Assembly: GCF_000187895.1 (NCBI RefSeq)
Contig: NZ_DS990119.1
Span: 496,001-560,000 of the forward strand
Direction of reading: 5' to 3'
DNA: 64,000 bases
From: Phocaeicola plebeius DSM 17135
GTDB lineage: Bacteria; Bacteroidota; Bacteroidia; Bacteroidales; Bacteroidaceae
The notes under the pieces are model-generated. The model worked only from the letters and a program-made list of their open reading frames with translations, ran no database searches and was not told the origin of the DNA. A program made the translations under genes and the position numbers. Of this stretch, positions 16,534 to 27,339 are shown one piece after another (within the stretch, counting starts at the first letter, position 1; each line of letters starts with the position of its first letter).

Positions 16534-19500
16534 TTACATCTTGATCCCTTTCTTCGCGGGGCCGTTCTCCGGCGGGCTGCCCACGCCCGCGATCACGATG
16601 CGCCCCCCGGAGGCGTCGGCAATCTGCCGCAGCCGGGAAGGAATACGGGCCGCCGTGTTGTTTTCCTTCGGGAGCTCTTCCGCCGTGTCATGCCGTTCCC
16701 GGCACACGTCGTTATCCTCCTCCGCCTCCTTTCCCTCGCTCTCTTCTATCGATTTGAGGCTTTGCTGTATCCTGCGGTCTATTTCCGTCAGGTCAGCTTT
16801 CAGGGCCGTCAGTTCGGGCTCCTTGCGCCAGGAACTTTCCACCACTTCCCGCAGGACGGGAATATCTTTCTCCAGTTCCTCGTTCTTTTTCCGGAATTTT
16901 TCCAGTGTCGGCTCGATGGTCGCGAGCGCGTGGATGAAGTTCATCGCCGCCAGTCGCGGGTCGGAGGCGATATTCCCGTAGTTATACTGGTATAGATAAT
17001 CCCCTTCACCCCGGACATAAAAACGGTTCTGCACCAGGTCGAGCCCGTCTTTCCCGGTCGTTTCGCTCTGGACGAGCAGTTCGAACCCGTAGAGGCTCCC
17101 GATGGGTTCGAGCCTGTCGAGCGTGCGTGCCGTTTCGGCGATACGGTTGAGCTGTTTCCCGATGAGCTTGGGGTCGGAGGTTTCCAGCCCGTTCAGTTTC
17201 ACGGGATTGCGGTACGAGCCGTCCTCGTTGAACTCGACGCGGGCCTTGAAGTGTTCCAGATCCTTGCCGATACGCCGTATCAGGTCGTTGTTCTTCTCTA
17301 TCTTCTCCGTGATCTGCTCCAGCTTGTAGCGGCTCGATGATTTGCCGCGCACGAATGCCTGGCGTTCGCTTTCGAGCGTGGCGATCTTCTTCTCCAGGCG
17401 GGCCTTGTCCAGCAGGTCTGTATTTCCCGAGAGGACGGCGACATACTCGGAAAAATTCATGCCGCTCTTCTCGTCGATGGCCCCCTCGTCGATGGTACGG
17501 CTTCCCATGTTGTTGGTCTTGAGCTGGCGGATGAACAGTTGCTTGTTGTGCAACAGCCCGAACTTGTAGGCGTCGAGCGACTTCTCGACGGCGTATAATA
17601 TCACGTCCACCTTGTTGTCGGCATGGAGTTTGGCGATCTCGTTCCCGGTGCGTATTCCCCGCCCGTCGCGCTGCTCCAGGTCGCTGGGACGCCAGGGGCA
17701 GTCCAGGTGGTGTATCGCCACGCAGCGTTTCTGCGCGTTCACTCCCGTCCCGAGCATCTCGGTCGATCCGAAGAGTACGCGGATTTTCCCGGCGTTCATA
17801 CCGGCGATCATCTCCTTGCGCGCTTTTTCCGAGGTCGCCTCCTGGATGAACCGCACCTCGCTTTGGGGTATGCCGTAATCCTCCGCGAGTTTACGCCGTA
17901 TCTCGGAATAGACGTTCCACCCCGCTCCGGGTTTGTAGGTTCCCAGGTCGGAGAATACGAACTGCGTACCTTTGTACGCCTCGAAACGGCGGTAGTAACC
18001 GGCAATCATACGGGCGCAGTGGCTCGCCTTGTTGTCCACGTGGTCGCTGTATAGTTCGGGGTCTATCATACGCATATCGAGCGACATCTTGCGGGCGTAG
18101 TCTGTGGCAATGAGCATTTTCGCCTTTTCCTCCCGCTCCGAGAGCGGCAGGCGGCCCAGGAGCGTGGCATCGCCCGATTTGGCGAACTGCACCAGCCGTT
18201 CTATGAACTCCGTCTGCTGGGGTGTCGGCGGGATATTGTGCAATATCTCGTTCTTTTGCGGTCGGTCGATCCCTATATCCTCCGCCGAGCGGTAATCTGT
18301 AATCTCGGAGTAGAACATGGCCAGTTCGGGAACCTTGATGAAATATCGGAACCGTTCTTTCTGCACGACCTCGTTGGTCACGGAAAACTCGTAGTCGATG
18401 GTTTTCTTGGCAAATATGGCCGCCCAGGCATCGAAGGTGCGGATATTCTGACGCTCCAGTTCCTTCGGGCGCAGGTACTTGAAAAGCAGGTACAGTTCCG
18501 TGAGCGAGTTGGAGATGGTCGTTCCCGAGAGGAACGTCGCCCCCAGGTCGCGGCCCGTGCGCTGCTGTATGGTACGCAGCGCGAAAAGCATGTTGAGCGC
18601 CCGCTGCGACCCCTCGGGATTTCCGAGGCCCGCCACCCGGTCATGCCGGGTCGTGAAAGTCAGGTTCTTGAATTTGTGGCTCTCGTCCACGTAGAGGTGG
18701 TCGATACCCATGAGGCGGAAGTCCACGGCGTCGTCCTTGCGTGTTTCCAGCGCGTGCGCCACCTTCTGCAACTTGGCTTCCAGGTTGGCCTTGCGTTTCT
18801 GACACCCTTTCATCATGGCGCGGGAAACGTCCCTGCCTTGTGCTTTGAGCACTTCGAGGTTCTCCTCCACACAGTCCAGCTCGGCCTGCAATATCTCCTG
18901 CTGTATCTCCGGGGACTGGGGTATCATGCCGAACTGTTCGTGCGAGAGGATCACGGCGTCCCAGTCGTTGTTGCGTATCTCCCGGAAGATGCGCTCACGC
19001 TTCCGGGGCGTGAAATCCTCCTTGCCCGGGTAGAGGACTTTGGCCATCGGGTAAGCGGTGCAGAACGTCCGGGCTATTTCATGGATGTTGGCTTTCAGCC
19101 CGATAATCATGGGTTTGTTGGCCAGCCCGAGGCGTTTCTTCTCGTAGGCCCCGCAGCACATGATAAGGGTCTTTCCGCCGCCCACCTCGTGGTCGATTAT
19201 CCCGCCGCCGAGCAGTTTGTCCATCCATATCGCGTCCTTCTGGCTGTCATACAGTTTGTCGATTCCCAGCCCCTTGAGGTCGAGGTCGGGGAATTCCTGG
19301 TGCGTCCCGTCGTACTTCGGGCGCACGTAACAGTTGAAAGTACGGTTATAGAGGTCTGTCAGGCGGTCTTTGAAGTCGGACGACTGCTCGCGCAGCCATT
19401 CGGGGAAAGCACCCCGGATCTCGTCTATCTTGCTGTTGGCGAGCTGTATGGCCTCCCCGTCACGCACCTTGACCTCCCGCCGTTCGCCGTCCACCCATTT

Positions 19501-22500
19501 GAGGACGGTCTTGGTGATGTCGGGCGAAGTGTTTTGCAGGGCGTGTTTCAAAAGGTGCAGGCCGTTGTACTTACGGGTCTGCGCGCTGACGGCATACTGC
19601 TCCGTGATCTTCACGTTCGTCGCTTCCGCCTTCACGCCGTACTCGTCCAGGTTGGAGGCGAAGGTGATCTTCACCTCCGTATCGAAGAGCGAGGAGGCGA
19701 AACGCTCGTAAACACCTTTTGGAATCCACCGTTCGCCCAGGTTGAAGTCCAGGTCGTCGAAAGCGATGGGTTTGGGCGTCGCCTCGCGCAGAGCCTCCAG
19801 CGATTCCCGGGCCGGGGCGTGGTCGGGATTCTCCCGCAGGAACGCCTCGATCCGGTCGGCTTTCCCGATGACATTGCCGGCGATGAACTTGTCGGCAACC
19901 TCGTAGCCGTCCGTTTCCGGGTTGTAATAGATGCGTCCTTTCAGTTCCCCGAGTATTCCCTCCACGGTAGTTCCCGTGAGCGAGGCCATGTAGTGCGGTT
20001 CCACCCGGCCGTACTTGTTCAGGCTGGCCACAAGGGCCTCCGAAGCGTCGTCGGCGTGCGTGATCTCATCGGGATTGAAGGCCACGGGACGCTCGAAGAT
20101 GTCGGCTTTGCGTGCCTTGCCGTCGATGTAACGCTCCAGCGACAGAATCTCCGTCCCCCGCGCGTCCATCTTGATCAGGTCGAGGTTGCGTTTGTCATTG
20201 AGCCGTCCGAAGCGTTCGGTGAAATTGTCGTAAAGCCGGTTGAGCATCTCCCGCAGGGCGGGGTTCGCCGTCAGCGTTTCCGCCTCGTTGTTATAAAGGT
20301 GGTAATAGGCATCGCGTATCTCGATATACATGGAGGCTTTCGTCCGTTGTGCAGGCGTGAGTTCCAGCGGGTGGAACATGGGTTGCAGGGATTCAGTCTC
20401 CCGCAGGTAGCCGACCCGGTTTTGTCCGTCCGTGACGAGTGTCCCCTCGCGGAAATAGGGGGCGACCTCCCCCTCGAACGGGCGGGGTTTCATATCCGCC
20501 TCCCGTATCTGCGGCGTTTCTTTACCGGGTTCTTCCTCCTCCGGATTTTCCGGCGTGTCGAACAAGCTGCCCGTTCTCGGCGTACCGGCGGCTTGTTTTC
20601 GTCTGTCTTTCGGGGCTTCCGTCGGGGGGCGTACCGCCTGCCGTTCCCGCTGTTCCGGGGTTTCCTGCTGCCGGGCGCTTTGTCGGCGTAGTTCCGCCCT
20701 CCGTTCCGGGGTAAGCGACATCATCATCTCGTAAAAGCCGTTGATCGGCGGGTTGTCCTCCCAGTTCAGGGAGGCATACAAGTCTTCGGGATCACGCTCC
20801 GGTGGCGTCGTTTTCGGCATTTCGCTCTTCTGTTCCTCCGGAGAGGAGGCCGGGGCGAATAATGAGGGTTGTCGGGGCGTCTTCCGCTTTGCTCCCCGGC
20901 GGCTGTTCCTTTTCTTGGATATACCGAGTTCTGCCTGCCGCCGCTCCTCGGCGCTGAAGCCGAACAGATCGTAGAGCGTCAGCAACGGTTCCTGCTGCAC
21001 GTTTACCGGTTCGGCAGCTTGGGTGGCAGGTGCGGGAGCCGCCGTTTCCACCGTGTCGAAAAGCGACCCGGCGAAGCCCTCCCGCGGTTTCGGTTCCGTT
21101 ATTCCGCCCACGTGCTGCACGGGAGTATCCGTCATGCCGAAATCTTCGGGTTTCGGCGGGTGTTGCTCCCACAAGCGATTCTCCCGCTCCTTCGACCAGG
21201 CCCCGAAGTCGGCCAGATCCTCCCCGGTCGGTTCTCCGGCGGATGTGGCGGCAGAATCCGGTAACGCTTGTCCGGGTTTGTTTTCGATTCGGGTAATCTC
21301 CCCGGTTTCGGTATCGACATGGTAGCCCTGTGCCGCCATTTCGGCGACGACGCGGCGTTTTTCCTCCTCTTCCCGCTGCTGCTGAAGGTTACGGGCATCG
21401 GCGATAATCTCCTTGACGATTTCTCCGGCAAGGCGGGGCTCGTGTCTTTCGGCACGCTGGCGTTCCGCCTGACGGGGACGGGACAATTCCCGCTCCGGTG
21501 TACCGGGTGTCTGTTCCGGAGCATGTTCCAGGCAATAACTCTCGTTGAAATGCCGGTTGAAATCCTCCGAGAGCATACGCCGCATCTCCCGGTCGATGCC
21601 GTCCACGCCCTCCGCGTGGGTGAACTCCATCGCCGGTTTGCCGTAGGGGTCTTTGCCTACTTTGGCCTCGGTATGGATCACCCTGTCGAACGACTGGAAA
21701 AGGTTGTTTATCCGGATGCCGTTCGACAGCTTGCGGGATTCGATGAAATCCCGCTGCCGTTCGGACAGTTCCCCCGTGGCGGCTTTCTTTTGCAGGATAA
21801 CCAGGTCGCTGCCGACCTCCGTCCCCGCGTGTTCTGTAAAGAGGTTGTTCGGCAGCCGGATGGCCGATACGGGCTCGCAGCGGTTCATCAGCCACTCGCG
21901 CACGGGGCGTCCCTGCTCGGCGTTCAATACTCCCTGCGAGGTGATGAATGCCACCAGGCCGCCCTCGCGTACCATATCGACGGACTTCATGAAAAAATAG
22001 TTGTGCAGCGCCCGTGTGCCTTGCCGCCGCACGGGGTCGGTATGGGTGGAGAAGAACGGGTCGAAGAGCGCCACGTCCCCGAAAGGGATGTTGCTCACGG
22101 CCACGTCGTAGTAACCGGCGTATTTGGGTTCGATGCGCTCGAATCCCTGTACCCGCACCCGTTTTTCGGGGTGCAGGTGCTTCAGGATCAACCCCGTGGC
22201 GGGGTCTTTCTCGAAGCAGGTGATCTCCGCATAGGGGGCGTGGAAATCCACGGCACTGACGAAAACCCCCGTTCCCGCACTGGGGTCAAGAATACGTTTG
22301 GGGACGATCCGCGTGTCCCATATCGCCTCCACGATGGCGTCTGCCACTTTCGGGGGCGTGTAAAAAGCCGTCAGGACGGAGTTCTTGATCCCGTCCATGT
22401 AGCGCTTGTATTCCCGTTCGTCGGGGGTGTTCGCCCTGATGACCTCGTGCAACTCGGCCACGAGCGTTGCCATGCCGTCCTTGTCCGGTTTCCCGGTGGG

Positions 22501-22656
22501 GTTTTCCAGCACTTCCTTGATGGCGCCGAAGCCGCTGTATGCGCCGAGTGTCCTTTCTTCTTCGGGAGTCGGCGCCCGCCGTTCCCTGTCGAGCGTGAAG
22601 GCCGTCTTCAGCGCGTCGATATTCTGGCGGAGGTGGGTTTTCTTATTGAATGCCAT
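16534..22656 (-). CDS. Giant N6-adenine methylase / SNF2-like helicase fusion
   Basis: 2040 residues, the largest ICE gene. N-terminal methyltransferase: [12 protein letters not shown], motif [10 protein letters not shown] (about 124-132) and a motif-IV variant NIPFG (about 189-193) in place of NPPF/DPPY. A charged, Pro/Glu-rich low-complexity middle lies at about 360-720. A SNF2-type helicase follows: Walker A HEVGGGKT near 1155, DESH near 1322, motif [14 protein letters not shown] near 1665. A coiled-coil tail ends the protein. Such proteins are typical of Bacteroidetes CTns; roles suggested are protection of transferred DNA from restriction, or DNA processing. Its start overlaps the end of the DUF1896 gene by 14 bp. 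Confidence 0.85.
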   Translation of the reverse strand: MAFNKKTHLRQNIDALKTAFTLDRERRAPTPEEERTLGAYSGFGAIKEVLENPTGKPDKDGMATLVAELHEVIRANTPDEREYKRYMDGIKNSVLTAFYTPPKVADAIVEAIWDTRIVPKRILDPSAGTGVFVSAVDFHAPYAEITCFEKDPATGLILKHLHPEKRVRVQGFERIEPKYAGYYDVAVSNIPFGDVALFDPFFSTHTDPVRRQGTRALHNYFFMKSVDMVREGGLVAFITSQGVLNAEQGRPVREWLMNRCEPVSAIRLPNNLFTEHAGTEVGSDLVILQKKAATGELSERQRDFIESRKLSNGIRINNLFQSFDRVIHTEAKVGKDPYGKPAMEFTHAEGVDGIDREMRRMLSEDFNRHFNESYCLEHAPEQTPGTPERELSRPRQAERQRAERHEPRLAGEIVKEIIADARNLQQQREEEEKRRVVAEMAAQGYHVDTETGEITRIENKPGQALPDSAATSAGEPTGEDLADFGAWSKERENRLWEQHPPKPEDFGMTDTPVQHVGGITEPKPREGFAGSLFDTVETAAPAPATQAAEPVNVQQEPLLTLYDLFGFSAEERRQAELGISKKRNSRRGAKRKTPRQPSLFAPASSPEEQKSEMPKTTPPERDPEDLYASLNWEDNPPINGFYEMMMSLTPERRAELRRQSARQQETPEQRERQAVRPPTEAPKDRRKQAAGTPRTGSLFDTPENPEEEEPGKETPQIREADMKPRPFEGEVAPYFREGTLVTDGQNRVGYLRETESLQPMFHPLELTPAQRTKASMYIEIRDAYYHLYNNEAETLTANPALREMLNRLYDNFTERFGRLNDKRNLDLIKMDARGTEILSLERYIDGKARKADIFERPVAFNPDEITHADDASEALVASLNKYGRVEPHYMASLTGTTVEGILGELKGRIYYNPETDGYEVADKFIAGNVIGKADRIEAFLRENPDHAPARESLEALREATPKPIAFDDLDFNLGERWIPKGVYERFASSLFDTEVKITFASNLDEYGVKAEATNVKITEQYAVSAQTRKYNGLHLLKHALQNTSPDITKTVLKWVDGERREVKVRDGEAIQLANSKIDEIRGAFPEWLREQSSDFKDRLTDLYNRTFNCYVRPKYDGTHQEFPDLDLKGLGIDKLYDSQKDAIWMDKLLGGGIIDHEVGGGKTLIMCCGAYEKKRLGLANKPMIIGLKANIHEIARTFCTAYPMAKVLYPGKEDFTPRKRERIFREIRNNDWDAVILSHEQFGMIPQSPEIQQEILQAELDCVEENLEVLKAQGRDVSRAMMKGCQKRKANLEAKLQKVAHALETRKDDAVDFRLMGIDHLYVDESHKFKNLTFTTRHDRVAGLGNPEGSQRALNMLFALRTIQQRTGRDLGATFLSGTTISNSLTELYLLFKYLRPKELERQNIRTFDAWAAIFAKKTIDYEFSVTNEVVQKERFRYFIKVPELAMFYSEITDYRSAEDIGIDRPQKNEILHNIPPTPQQTEFIERLVQFAKSGDATLLGRLPLSEREEKAKMLIATDYARKMSLDMRMIDPELYSDHVDNKASHCARMIAGYYRRFEAYKGTQFVFSDLGTYKPGAGWNVYSEIRRKLAEDYGIPQSEVRFIQEATSEKARKEMIAGMNAGKIRVLFGSTEMLGTGVNAQKRCVAIHHLDCPWRPSDLEQRDGRGIRTGNEIAKLHADNKVDVILYAVEKSLDAYKFGLLHNKQLFIRQLKTNNMGSRTIDEGAIDEKSGMNFSEYVAVLSGNTDLLDKARLEKKIATLESERQAFVRGKSSSRYKLEQITEKIEKNNDLIRRIGKDLEHFKARVEFNEDGSYRNPVKLNGLETSDPKLIGKQLNRIAETARTLDRLEPIGSLYGFELLVQSETTGKDGLDLVQNRFYVRGEGDYLYQYNYGNIASDPRLAAMNFIHALATIEPTLEKFRKKNEELEKDIPVLREVVESSWRKEPELTALKADLTEIDRRIQQSLKSIEESEGKEAEEDNDVCRERHDTAEELPKENNTAARIPSRLRQIADASGGRIVIAGVGSPPENGPAKKGIKM

Positions 22657-23092
22657 CTTCGAGAAGTATTTGGACGGTTCCCGTCAGTTCGGTATAGAAC
22701 AGTTCGTAGTCGGGCGTGTCGGCGAAGTCGTCCGTGAGGTCGTACTTCTCCAGCACCCCGCGGCAGAGGGGCAGCAGGCGTAGAGCCGCCTGCCGGGCGG
22801 TATCCTCGGGAATCTCCGCCTCGAATTCCCTCCAGAGGATGTTTACCAGCGTGTTGTAGGGTGAAAAGTGCAGTCCGCGGCAGAGTTCCTCGCGGGCAAT
22901 TTCTTCGGCCTCGATGTGGTTGCAGCCCGAACGGATCGCCTCGCTGTACGCTTGGGCGGCGCTGTCGGCCCGCTCGGCGATGAACTCACTTTCGGCGATG
23001 AGTTCCGGGTGGCTGTCCTTGAGGTAGGATAGTAACGAAAGTCCGTAATAGGACAATTCCCCCGTGGGGGTATGGTGTTGCTTGTCTGGCAT
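22643..23092 (-). CDS. DUF1896 family protein
   Basis: 149 residues from the ATG at 23092; an upstream in-frame start at 23152 would run through the leader hairpin and is less likely. The pattern [19 protein letters not shown]...[17 protein letters not shown] (here [17 protein letters not shown]) is the DUF1896 family of Bacteroidales ICEs. It is small, acidic and helical, with function unknown. It is cotranscribed with and overlaps the helicase gene, suggesting coupled synthesis. The start codon lies immediately beside a long inverted repeat that can mask its ribosome-binding region. Confidence 0.8.
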   Translation of the reverse strand: MPDKQHHTPTGELSYYGLSLLSYLKDSHPELIAESEFIAERADSAAQAYSEAIRSGCNHIEAEEIAREELCRGLHFSPYNTLVNILWREFEAEIPEDTARQAALRLLPLCRGVLEKYDLTDDFADTPDYELFYTELTGTVQILLEDGIQ

Positions 23093-23184
23093 GATAAGAA
23101 TTTTTAGTGGTCGTTGATAATCGGGGAAGAGAAAGGCGCCCCGGGTTCCCACCCGAAGCGCCGACCACTGAAAAAATCCTTATC
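23093..23184 (-). promoter_or_regulatory. Leader hairpin covering the ribosome-binding region of the DUF1896-helicase operon
   Basis: The arms at 23093-23113 and 23162-23184 are inverted repeats of 21-23 nt with only a few mismatches and bulges. Inside them GGCGC (23135-23139) and GCGCC (23158-23162) close a second GC-rich stem. The arm nearest the gene holds the A-rich ribosome-binding stretch (CACTAAAAATTC) and ends one base before the ATG. I infer a folded leader that can limit translation, comparable in principle to the translational attenuation known for CTn regulatory operons. Confidence 0.65.
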
Positions 23185-23223
23185 AAACAAGCGTATCTCG
23201 TTATGACAGGTCTTTTCCAGTGG

Positions 23224-23231
23224 CAAAGGTA
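23224..23231 (-). promoter_or_regulatory. -7 element upstream of the DUF1896 leader
   Basis: On the minus strand this reads TACCTTTG, a perfect TAnnTTTG just after the topB stop codon. Transcription would start about 125 nt before the DUF1896 ATG and so include the leader hairpin. Confidence 0.45.
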
Positions 23232-23235
23232 ACGA

Positions 23236-25335
23236 TTATTTCCGTTTGTTCCTCTTTCCCTGCCTGGGAGTATCGCGCGGTTCGAAAACGAACGAGGTCT
23301 TGAACTGGTCATCGAGCGTGAGGGCCGCGTCGAACGTTCCGCCGCCGTTTTTGACGAATCCCCGGATCGTGCCGGTTTTGCCTTTGGTCAGCAGTTCCGC
23401 GAGCTGCTTGTCGGTCAGCTCCTTGCGGCCCACGGTTCTCCATACGGTCAGGCCGCAATCGGGATTCTGACACTTGGCGAGTTTGGGATAGAACACCACG
23501 GGCCTGCCGCAACGCGGGCAGGCTGTGTCACTCTCCGCGCCGTCGATTCTTGCTTCCAGCAGTTCTTTGGCGATTTGCGAGGTGAAGACCTCGATACCGC
23601 GATGGAACGTCGGGGCGTCCATCTCCCCGGTGGCGATCTTCGAGAGGGCCAGTTCCCAGCCGCCCGTCATGGCGACATCGGCAATCTTCTTGTCCCTGAC
23701 CACGGCATACACGGCCAGTCCCTTGTCCGTGGGTACAAGCGACTTTTTCTCTCGCCTGACATACTCGCGGGCAAAGAGCGTTTCGATGATGGCGGCACGG
23801 GTGGCGGGCGTGCCGATGCCGGCATCTTTCATCGCCTCGCGTTCGGCCTCGTCGGACAGTTCGCGTCCGGCGGTTTCCATCGCCGCCAGCAGGCTCGATT
23901 CCGTGTGAAGGGGGCGCGGCCGGGTCTGTTTCTGTTCCGTGCCGCATCCTTTGACGGGCAGCTCGTCGCCTTGCACGATGTCGGGAAGGAGGGTCATGTC
24001 CTCCTCTTTCTCTTCGACAGGTTCATTCAGGACGGCCCGCCAGCCCGTCTCGACCATGATACTGCCGCGGGCCGTGAAATCATGTCCCGCGCTTTGCAGG
24101 GTAAGGAAAGTGTTTTCTTTCACGCAGGCCCCGGAAAAGGTTTCGAGCATCCGCCCCGCGACCATCTCATAGACGATGCGGTGGTCGGCATCCAGTTCGG
24201 AGGGGAGGTTCTCGGTGGGAAGCAGCGCGTGGTGGTCGGCGATCTTTTCGTTGTCCACGCTTCGGCGGGAGAGAGATGCGGTATCCATCCTGCCCGCGTA
24301 TTCCGCGAAACGGGGATAGCGTGTCATGTTCCCGATGAGTGCCGGAATCTCCTCGGCCACATCTTCCGATATATAGCGTGAGCCGGTACGGGGATAAGTG
24401 ATGAACTTCTTCTCGTAAAGCGACTGGGCGATGTCGAGCGTTTTTTCTGCCGAAAAACCATACCGGCTGTTGGCCTCTTTTTGGAGTGTCGTCAGGTCGT
24501 ACAAGAGAGGCGGCTGTTCCCTGGCCTCCTTGCGCTCCACGTTCACGACGCGTACCGTTCGGACGCCGATAACTTCGGCGCGGGCTGCTTCCGCCTTCTC
24601 CCTGCCGTCGAATTTCTCCGTGGAGAGGACGGTGAACTCCGTGCCCTCCTTTGCCGTGGAGAGCTTCAGCCGGAAATAGGTGGCGGGCTTGAACGCCTTG
24701 TTCTCCAGGTAACGGGAGCAGATGATCGCCAGCGTGGGGGTCTGCACCCGTCCGAGCGACCAGACGCCCCGCCCGGCAGCCACGGCAAGCGCTTGCGAGG
24801 CGTTGATACCGACGATCCAGTCGGCTTCGCTGCGGGCTTTGGCCGAGAGGTAAAGGTTGTCGTATTCGTTGCCGGGGCGGAGGTGTTGTAACCCCTCGCG
24901 GATGGCCCGGTCGGTCAGGCTGCTGATCCATAACCGCACGAAAGGGGTGCGGCATTCCAGGTAAGAGTAGATGTAGCGGAAGATCAGCTCACCTTCACGC
25001 CCCGCGTCGGTCGCGACGATGATGCGCTCGGCCATGCCGAACAATTCCCGGAGAATACCGAGCTGCTTCACGACACCCGGGTCGGCCTTATACTCTTTAC
25101 CCTCCCGAACCTGCCGGGGCAGGAGGATGAACGATGATGGCAGGATAGGCAGGTTTTCCCGGCGGAAACCCGCGATGCCGTACTGTTGGGGCATTGCCAG
25201 CCCGACCAGGTGGCCGAAGGCCCAGGTTACGGCGTAGCCGTTTCCCTCGATAAAACCGTCTTTACGGTTCGTGGCTCCCACGATGGCGGCGATCTCACGC
25301 GCCACCGAGGGCTTTTCTGCGATAATTACTTGCAT
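23236..25335 (-). CDS. topB: DNA topoisomerase III
   Basis: 699 residues, a type IA topoisomerase. TOPRIM motifs are AEKPSVAREIAAIVGA at the N-terminus and ATDAGREGELIFRYI near 117. The active-site Tyr is in KKFITYPRTGSRY (Tyr near 314). A C-terminal zinc-finger-like CPRC...CQNPDC follows near 605-635. It relaxes or decatenates single-stranded-containing DNA. Bacteroides CTns encode such a protein in the excision region (exc of CTnDOT is a topoisomerase III). It precedes DUF1896 and the helicase and is preceded by a CCACTGAAAAATCC leader motif. Confidence 0.95.
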   Translation of the reverse strand: MQVIIAEKPSVAREIAAIVGATNRKDGFIEGNGYAVTWAFGHLVGLAMPQQYGIAGFRRENLPILPSSFILLPRQVREGKEYKADPGVVKQLGILRELFGMAERIIVATDAGREGELIFRYIYSYLECRTPFVRLWISSLTDRAIREGLQHLRPGNEYDNLYLSAKARSEADWIVGINASQALAVAAGRGVWSLGRVQTPTLAIICSRYLENKAFKPATYFRLKLSTAKEGTEFTVLSTEKFDGREKAEAARAEVIGVRTVRVVNVERKEAREQPPLLYDLTTLQKEANSRYGFSAEKTLDIAQSLYEKKFITYPRTGSRYISEDVAEEIPALIGNMTRYPRFAEYAGRMDTASLSRRSVDNEKIADHHALLPTENLPSELDADHRIVYEMVAGRMLETFSGACVKENTFLTLQSAGHDFTARGSIMVETGWRAVLNEPVEEKEEDMTLLPDIVQGDELPVKGCGTEQKQTRPRPLHTESSLLAAMETAGRELSDEAEREAMKDAGIGTPATRAAIIETLFAREYVRREKKSLVPTDKGLAVYAVVRDKKIADVAMTGGWELALSKIATGEMDAPTFHRGIEVFTSQIAKELLEARIDGAESDTACPRCGRPVVFYPKLAKCQNPDCGLTVWRTVGRKELTDKQLAELLTKGKTGTIRGFVKNGGGTFDAALTLDDQFKTSFVFEPRDTPRQGKRNKRK

Positions 25336-25350
25336 GATGATTCGGATTTT

Positions 25351-25566
25351 TCAGTGGTTGTTTTCTTGTAGTTCTTCTTCTTTCTCTTTTTCCGGACGGG
25401 CGATCAGCCGGCGGTCGTAATAGACATGGTTGCCGTTCCCGTCGTAATACTGCCGTCCGTCGTCCGCCTCCTCCGGGGGGCTGCGTTTACCCGGCCGGAG
25501 GTACAAGGCGGCCAGCGCCGCGATCAGGAGCGGCATGGCTCCGGCCTGCATGTAGAACCATTTCAT
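25351..25566 (-). CDS. Small membrane protein between topB and DUF3945
   Basis: 71 residues with one N-terminal membrane helix (about 8-24, AGAMPLLIAALAALYL) and a charged tail with YYDGNGNHVYYD. It is not recognised as a named family, although small proteins like this occur between topB and the DUF3945 gene of Bacteroidales ICEs. Its end is 15 bases from the topB start, and its ATG follows the DUF3945 stop by 3 bases, so the three genes form one minus-strand operon. Confidence 0.6.
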   Translation of the reverse strand: MKWFYMQAGAMPLLIAALAALYLRPGKRSPPEEADDGRQYYDGNGNHVYYDRRLIARPEKEKEEELQENNH

Positions 25567-25569
25567 ACG

Positions 25570-27027
25570 TTATACCTTGACACCTTTGGAGTTGCTCTTT
25601 TTGCTGCTGCGGTAATTTTTCTTCTGCGTCGGGGTGGCTTCCTGCTGTCCCTGCTTGAGCGGCTCTTTCACACCTTTGACCGCTTCGACGGTCTTGCCCT
25701 CGGAATTGACGGCGACCTGGGTACGGCTTTCAACGGCGGGTTTGACCTCCGCTCCCTGCCGTTTCGCACGGTCGGGATTCCAGCGGAAGAAGTCCATCTT
25801 GTTACGCTCGAAGTTGGGCTTGACCCAGGCGTTGAACGGCTCACCCTGCCCGTCCTTGACCATGCCCTTGATGTAGAAAGCCTTGACATCCGCCCGCTTG
25901 GAGGGATCATTCACCGCTTCCGTCCACTGGTCATAAGCCTCTTTGGGCACGGAGGCTTTGAGGATTGTCCGGTGAATCGTGAGCGTGGGCTGTCGTTCGG
26001 AGGCCGTAGTTTCCTGCCGTCCGTTTTTCTCGGCGGCCTTCTGACGGTAAATCTCCTTGTTCTCCTGGGCGTAGCGGTTGCGATCCAAACCGTCGTAGGT
26101 AAAGGAATAGTTACGTTCGGCCGCGTCGATTTGGATATAGGCATCCCGCTTATAACCCGCGCGGGTGGTATATCCTTCGAGCAACACCTTGCCGCCGCCG
26201 TAGAAATCCATCTGCTTGCCTTCCGAGAGGTCGGCCTCCTTGATGCGGGCACGTTTTTCGAGTAGCGAAACGGGCATGGGTTCCAGCGTGTTCGTCCATT
26301 TGTCTATCGACACGTAGCAGGGCGTGAGCTTGCCCGGCTCCAGCTCCAGGTCGATCACTTTCCCGGCGTGGCGGGTGTTCATCAGGTTCGTTTTCGCCTC
26401 CTCGTCGAGCAGCACCCCGTGGAAGGGGGCGTCGAGGTCGGGCCGTTCCTGCCAGTAATGCGGCACGACGCGCAGCGAGCCGTCCGCCTGCTCTTCGAGC
26501 GACACGCGCCCTTTGGTGGAAACACGCATCCCGTTCTCCAGTTCGGGGTTCATCTCCACCAGCCCGTTGGATTTATGTCCGTAAGACATGGCTTTCAGGT
26601 GCGGCTCGATGTCCTCCATGCGGATACCTTTCTTCTCCATATCCGCCAGGTCTATCTTCGTGACGTCCAGCGGCTCGAACTGCCGCTGCTCCTGCGTCTG
26701 GAGCCGTTCGGAGGGGTCGATACGGTAATTTTCCAGAATCTCCGGGTCGAAGTCGATGCGGATAAGTTTGTTCAGGGCATTCTCCGTCATGACGAAGATA
26801 CCCGTGTGGACGGGGTTCTGGGCCTGTTCCATGAACTTTTTGAAGAAGGCTTCGAGGGCTGAATCCTGCGTGTTCACGTTCAGCAGGCTCGCCACGTTCT
26901 GATCCGTGGGGTCGGCGGTCTGGATATTGCCGTCCCGATCCACGCCGGTAACGGCTTGCAGTCGTCCGTCGTCGGCATTCTGAACGAGCATGACTTGTTT
27001 AGCGTCGTTCTTTACGTTTTCGTCCAT
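25570..27027 (-). CDS. DUF3945/DUF4099 domain protein
   Basis: 485 residues. The N-terminal half (TENALNKLIRIDFDPEILENY...LDVTKIDLADMEKKGI) fits DUF4099. Repeated KVIDLELEPGKLTPCYVSIDKWTN and YIKGMVKDGQGEPFNAWVKPNF segments fit DUF3945. The C-terminus is Lys/Gln-rich. These domains are found almost only in Bacteroidales conjugative elements, with no known biochemical role. It is the first gene of the leftward DUF3945-topB operon. The immunity array has been inserted directly upstream of it. Confidence 0.8.
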   Translation of the reverse strand: MDENVKNDAKQVMLVQNADDGRLQAVTGVDRDGNIQTADPTDQNVASLLNVNTQDSALEAFFKKFMEQAQNPVHTGIFVMTENALNKLIRIDFDPEILENYRIDPSERLQTQEQRQFEPLDVTKIDLADMEKKGIRMEDIEPHLKAMSYGHKSNGLVEMNPELENGMRVSTKGRVSLEEQADGSLRVVPHYWQERPDLDAPFHGVLLDEEAKTNLMNTRHAGKVIDLELEPGKLTPCYVSIDKWTNTLEPMPVSLLEKRARIKEADLSEGKQMDFYGGGKVLLEGYTTRAGYKRDAYIQIDAAERNYSFTYDGLDRNRYAQENKEIYRQKAAEKNGRQETTASERQPTLTIHRTILKASVPKEAYDQWTEAVNDPSKRADVKAFYIKGMVKDGQGEPFNAWVKPNFERNKMDFFRWNPDRAKRQGAEVKPAVESRTQVAVNSEGKTVEAVKGVKEPLKQGQQEATPTQKKNYRSSKKSNSKGVKV

Positions 27028-27339
27028 AATTACGAGTGTTTTTAGTTAGCACCAATAGCGATGCGGGAACGAAAGTAAGGGGAACCGGCTGAACGTAAAA
27101 GAGTTGGAAAGGCAATGGAAGCATCGGGCACAGAAGTGGCCGCTTGTGGCGCAGGGCAGAGGAAATCGGAGAAACGGAGTGCCGGGAAGGACGGATTTGG
27201 CAGAGGGTATTTTCGTGGCTCCTCACCTTATTGTCAGGTAGTCGGGATCTATTGTTAAATGTCAATAAAGCGCATGGATAACCCGTGTTTTTTTATAAAT
27301 TTGCGAAAACGGGTTTCAATATCCGACAAAACGTGAGGC
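27028..27339. other. Divergent gap between DUF3945 and the array recombinase
   Basis: 312 bases with no supported gene. It contains the leader of the minus-strand DUF3945 operon and, at the right, the recombinase promoter. Composition falls from GC-rich to AT-rich across 27220-27300, which may mark the left edge of the inserted array. Confidence 0.45.
27296..27303 (+). promoter_or_regulatory. -7 element of the recombinase/array promoter
   Basis: TAAATTTG matches TAnnTTTG, 36 nt before the recombinase ATG. A -33 TTTG is not clear. It is the only good promoter-like element I see reading into the whole immunity array. Confidence 0.45.

Noticed and set aside
16690..22783. Long plus-strand open frames opposite the helicase gene, for example 18238-20691 and 21268-22737
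   Set aside because: They mirror the GC-rich minus-strand methylase/helicase gene, have no recognisable motifs and no ribosome-binding sites; shadow frames.
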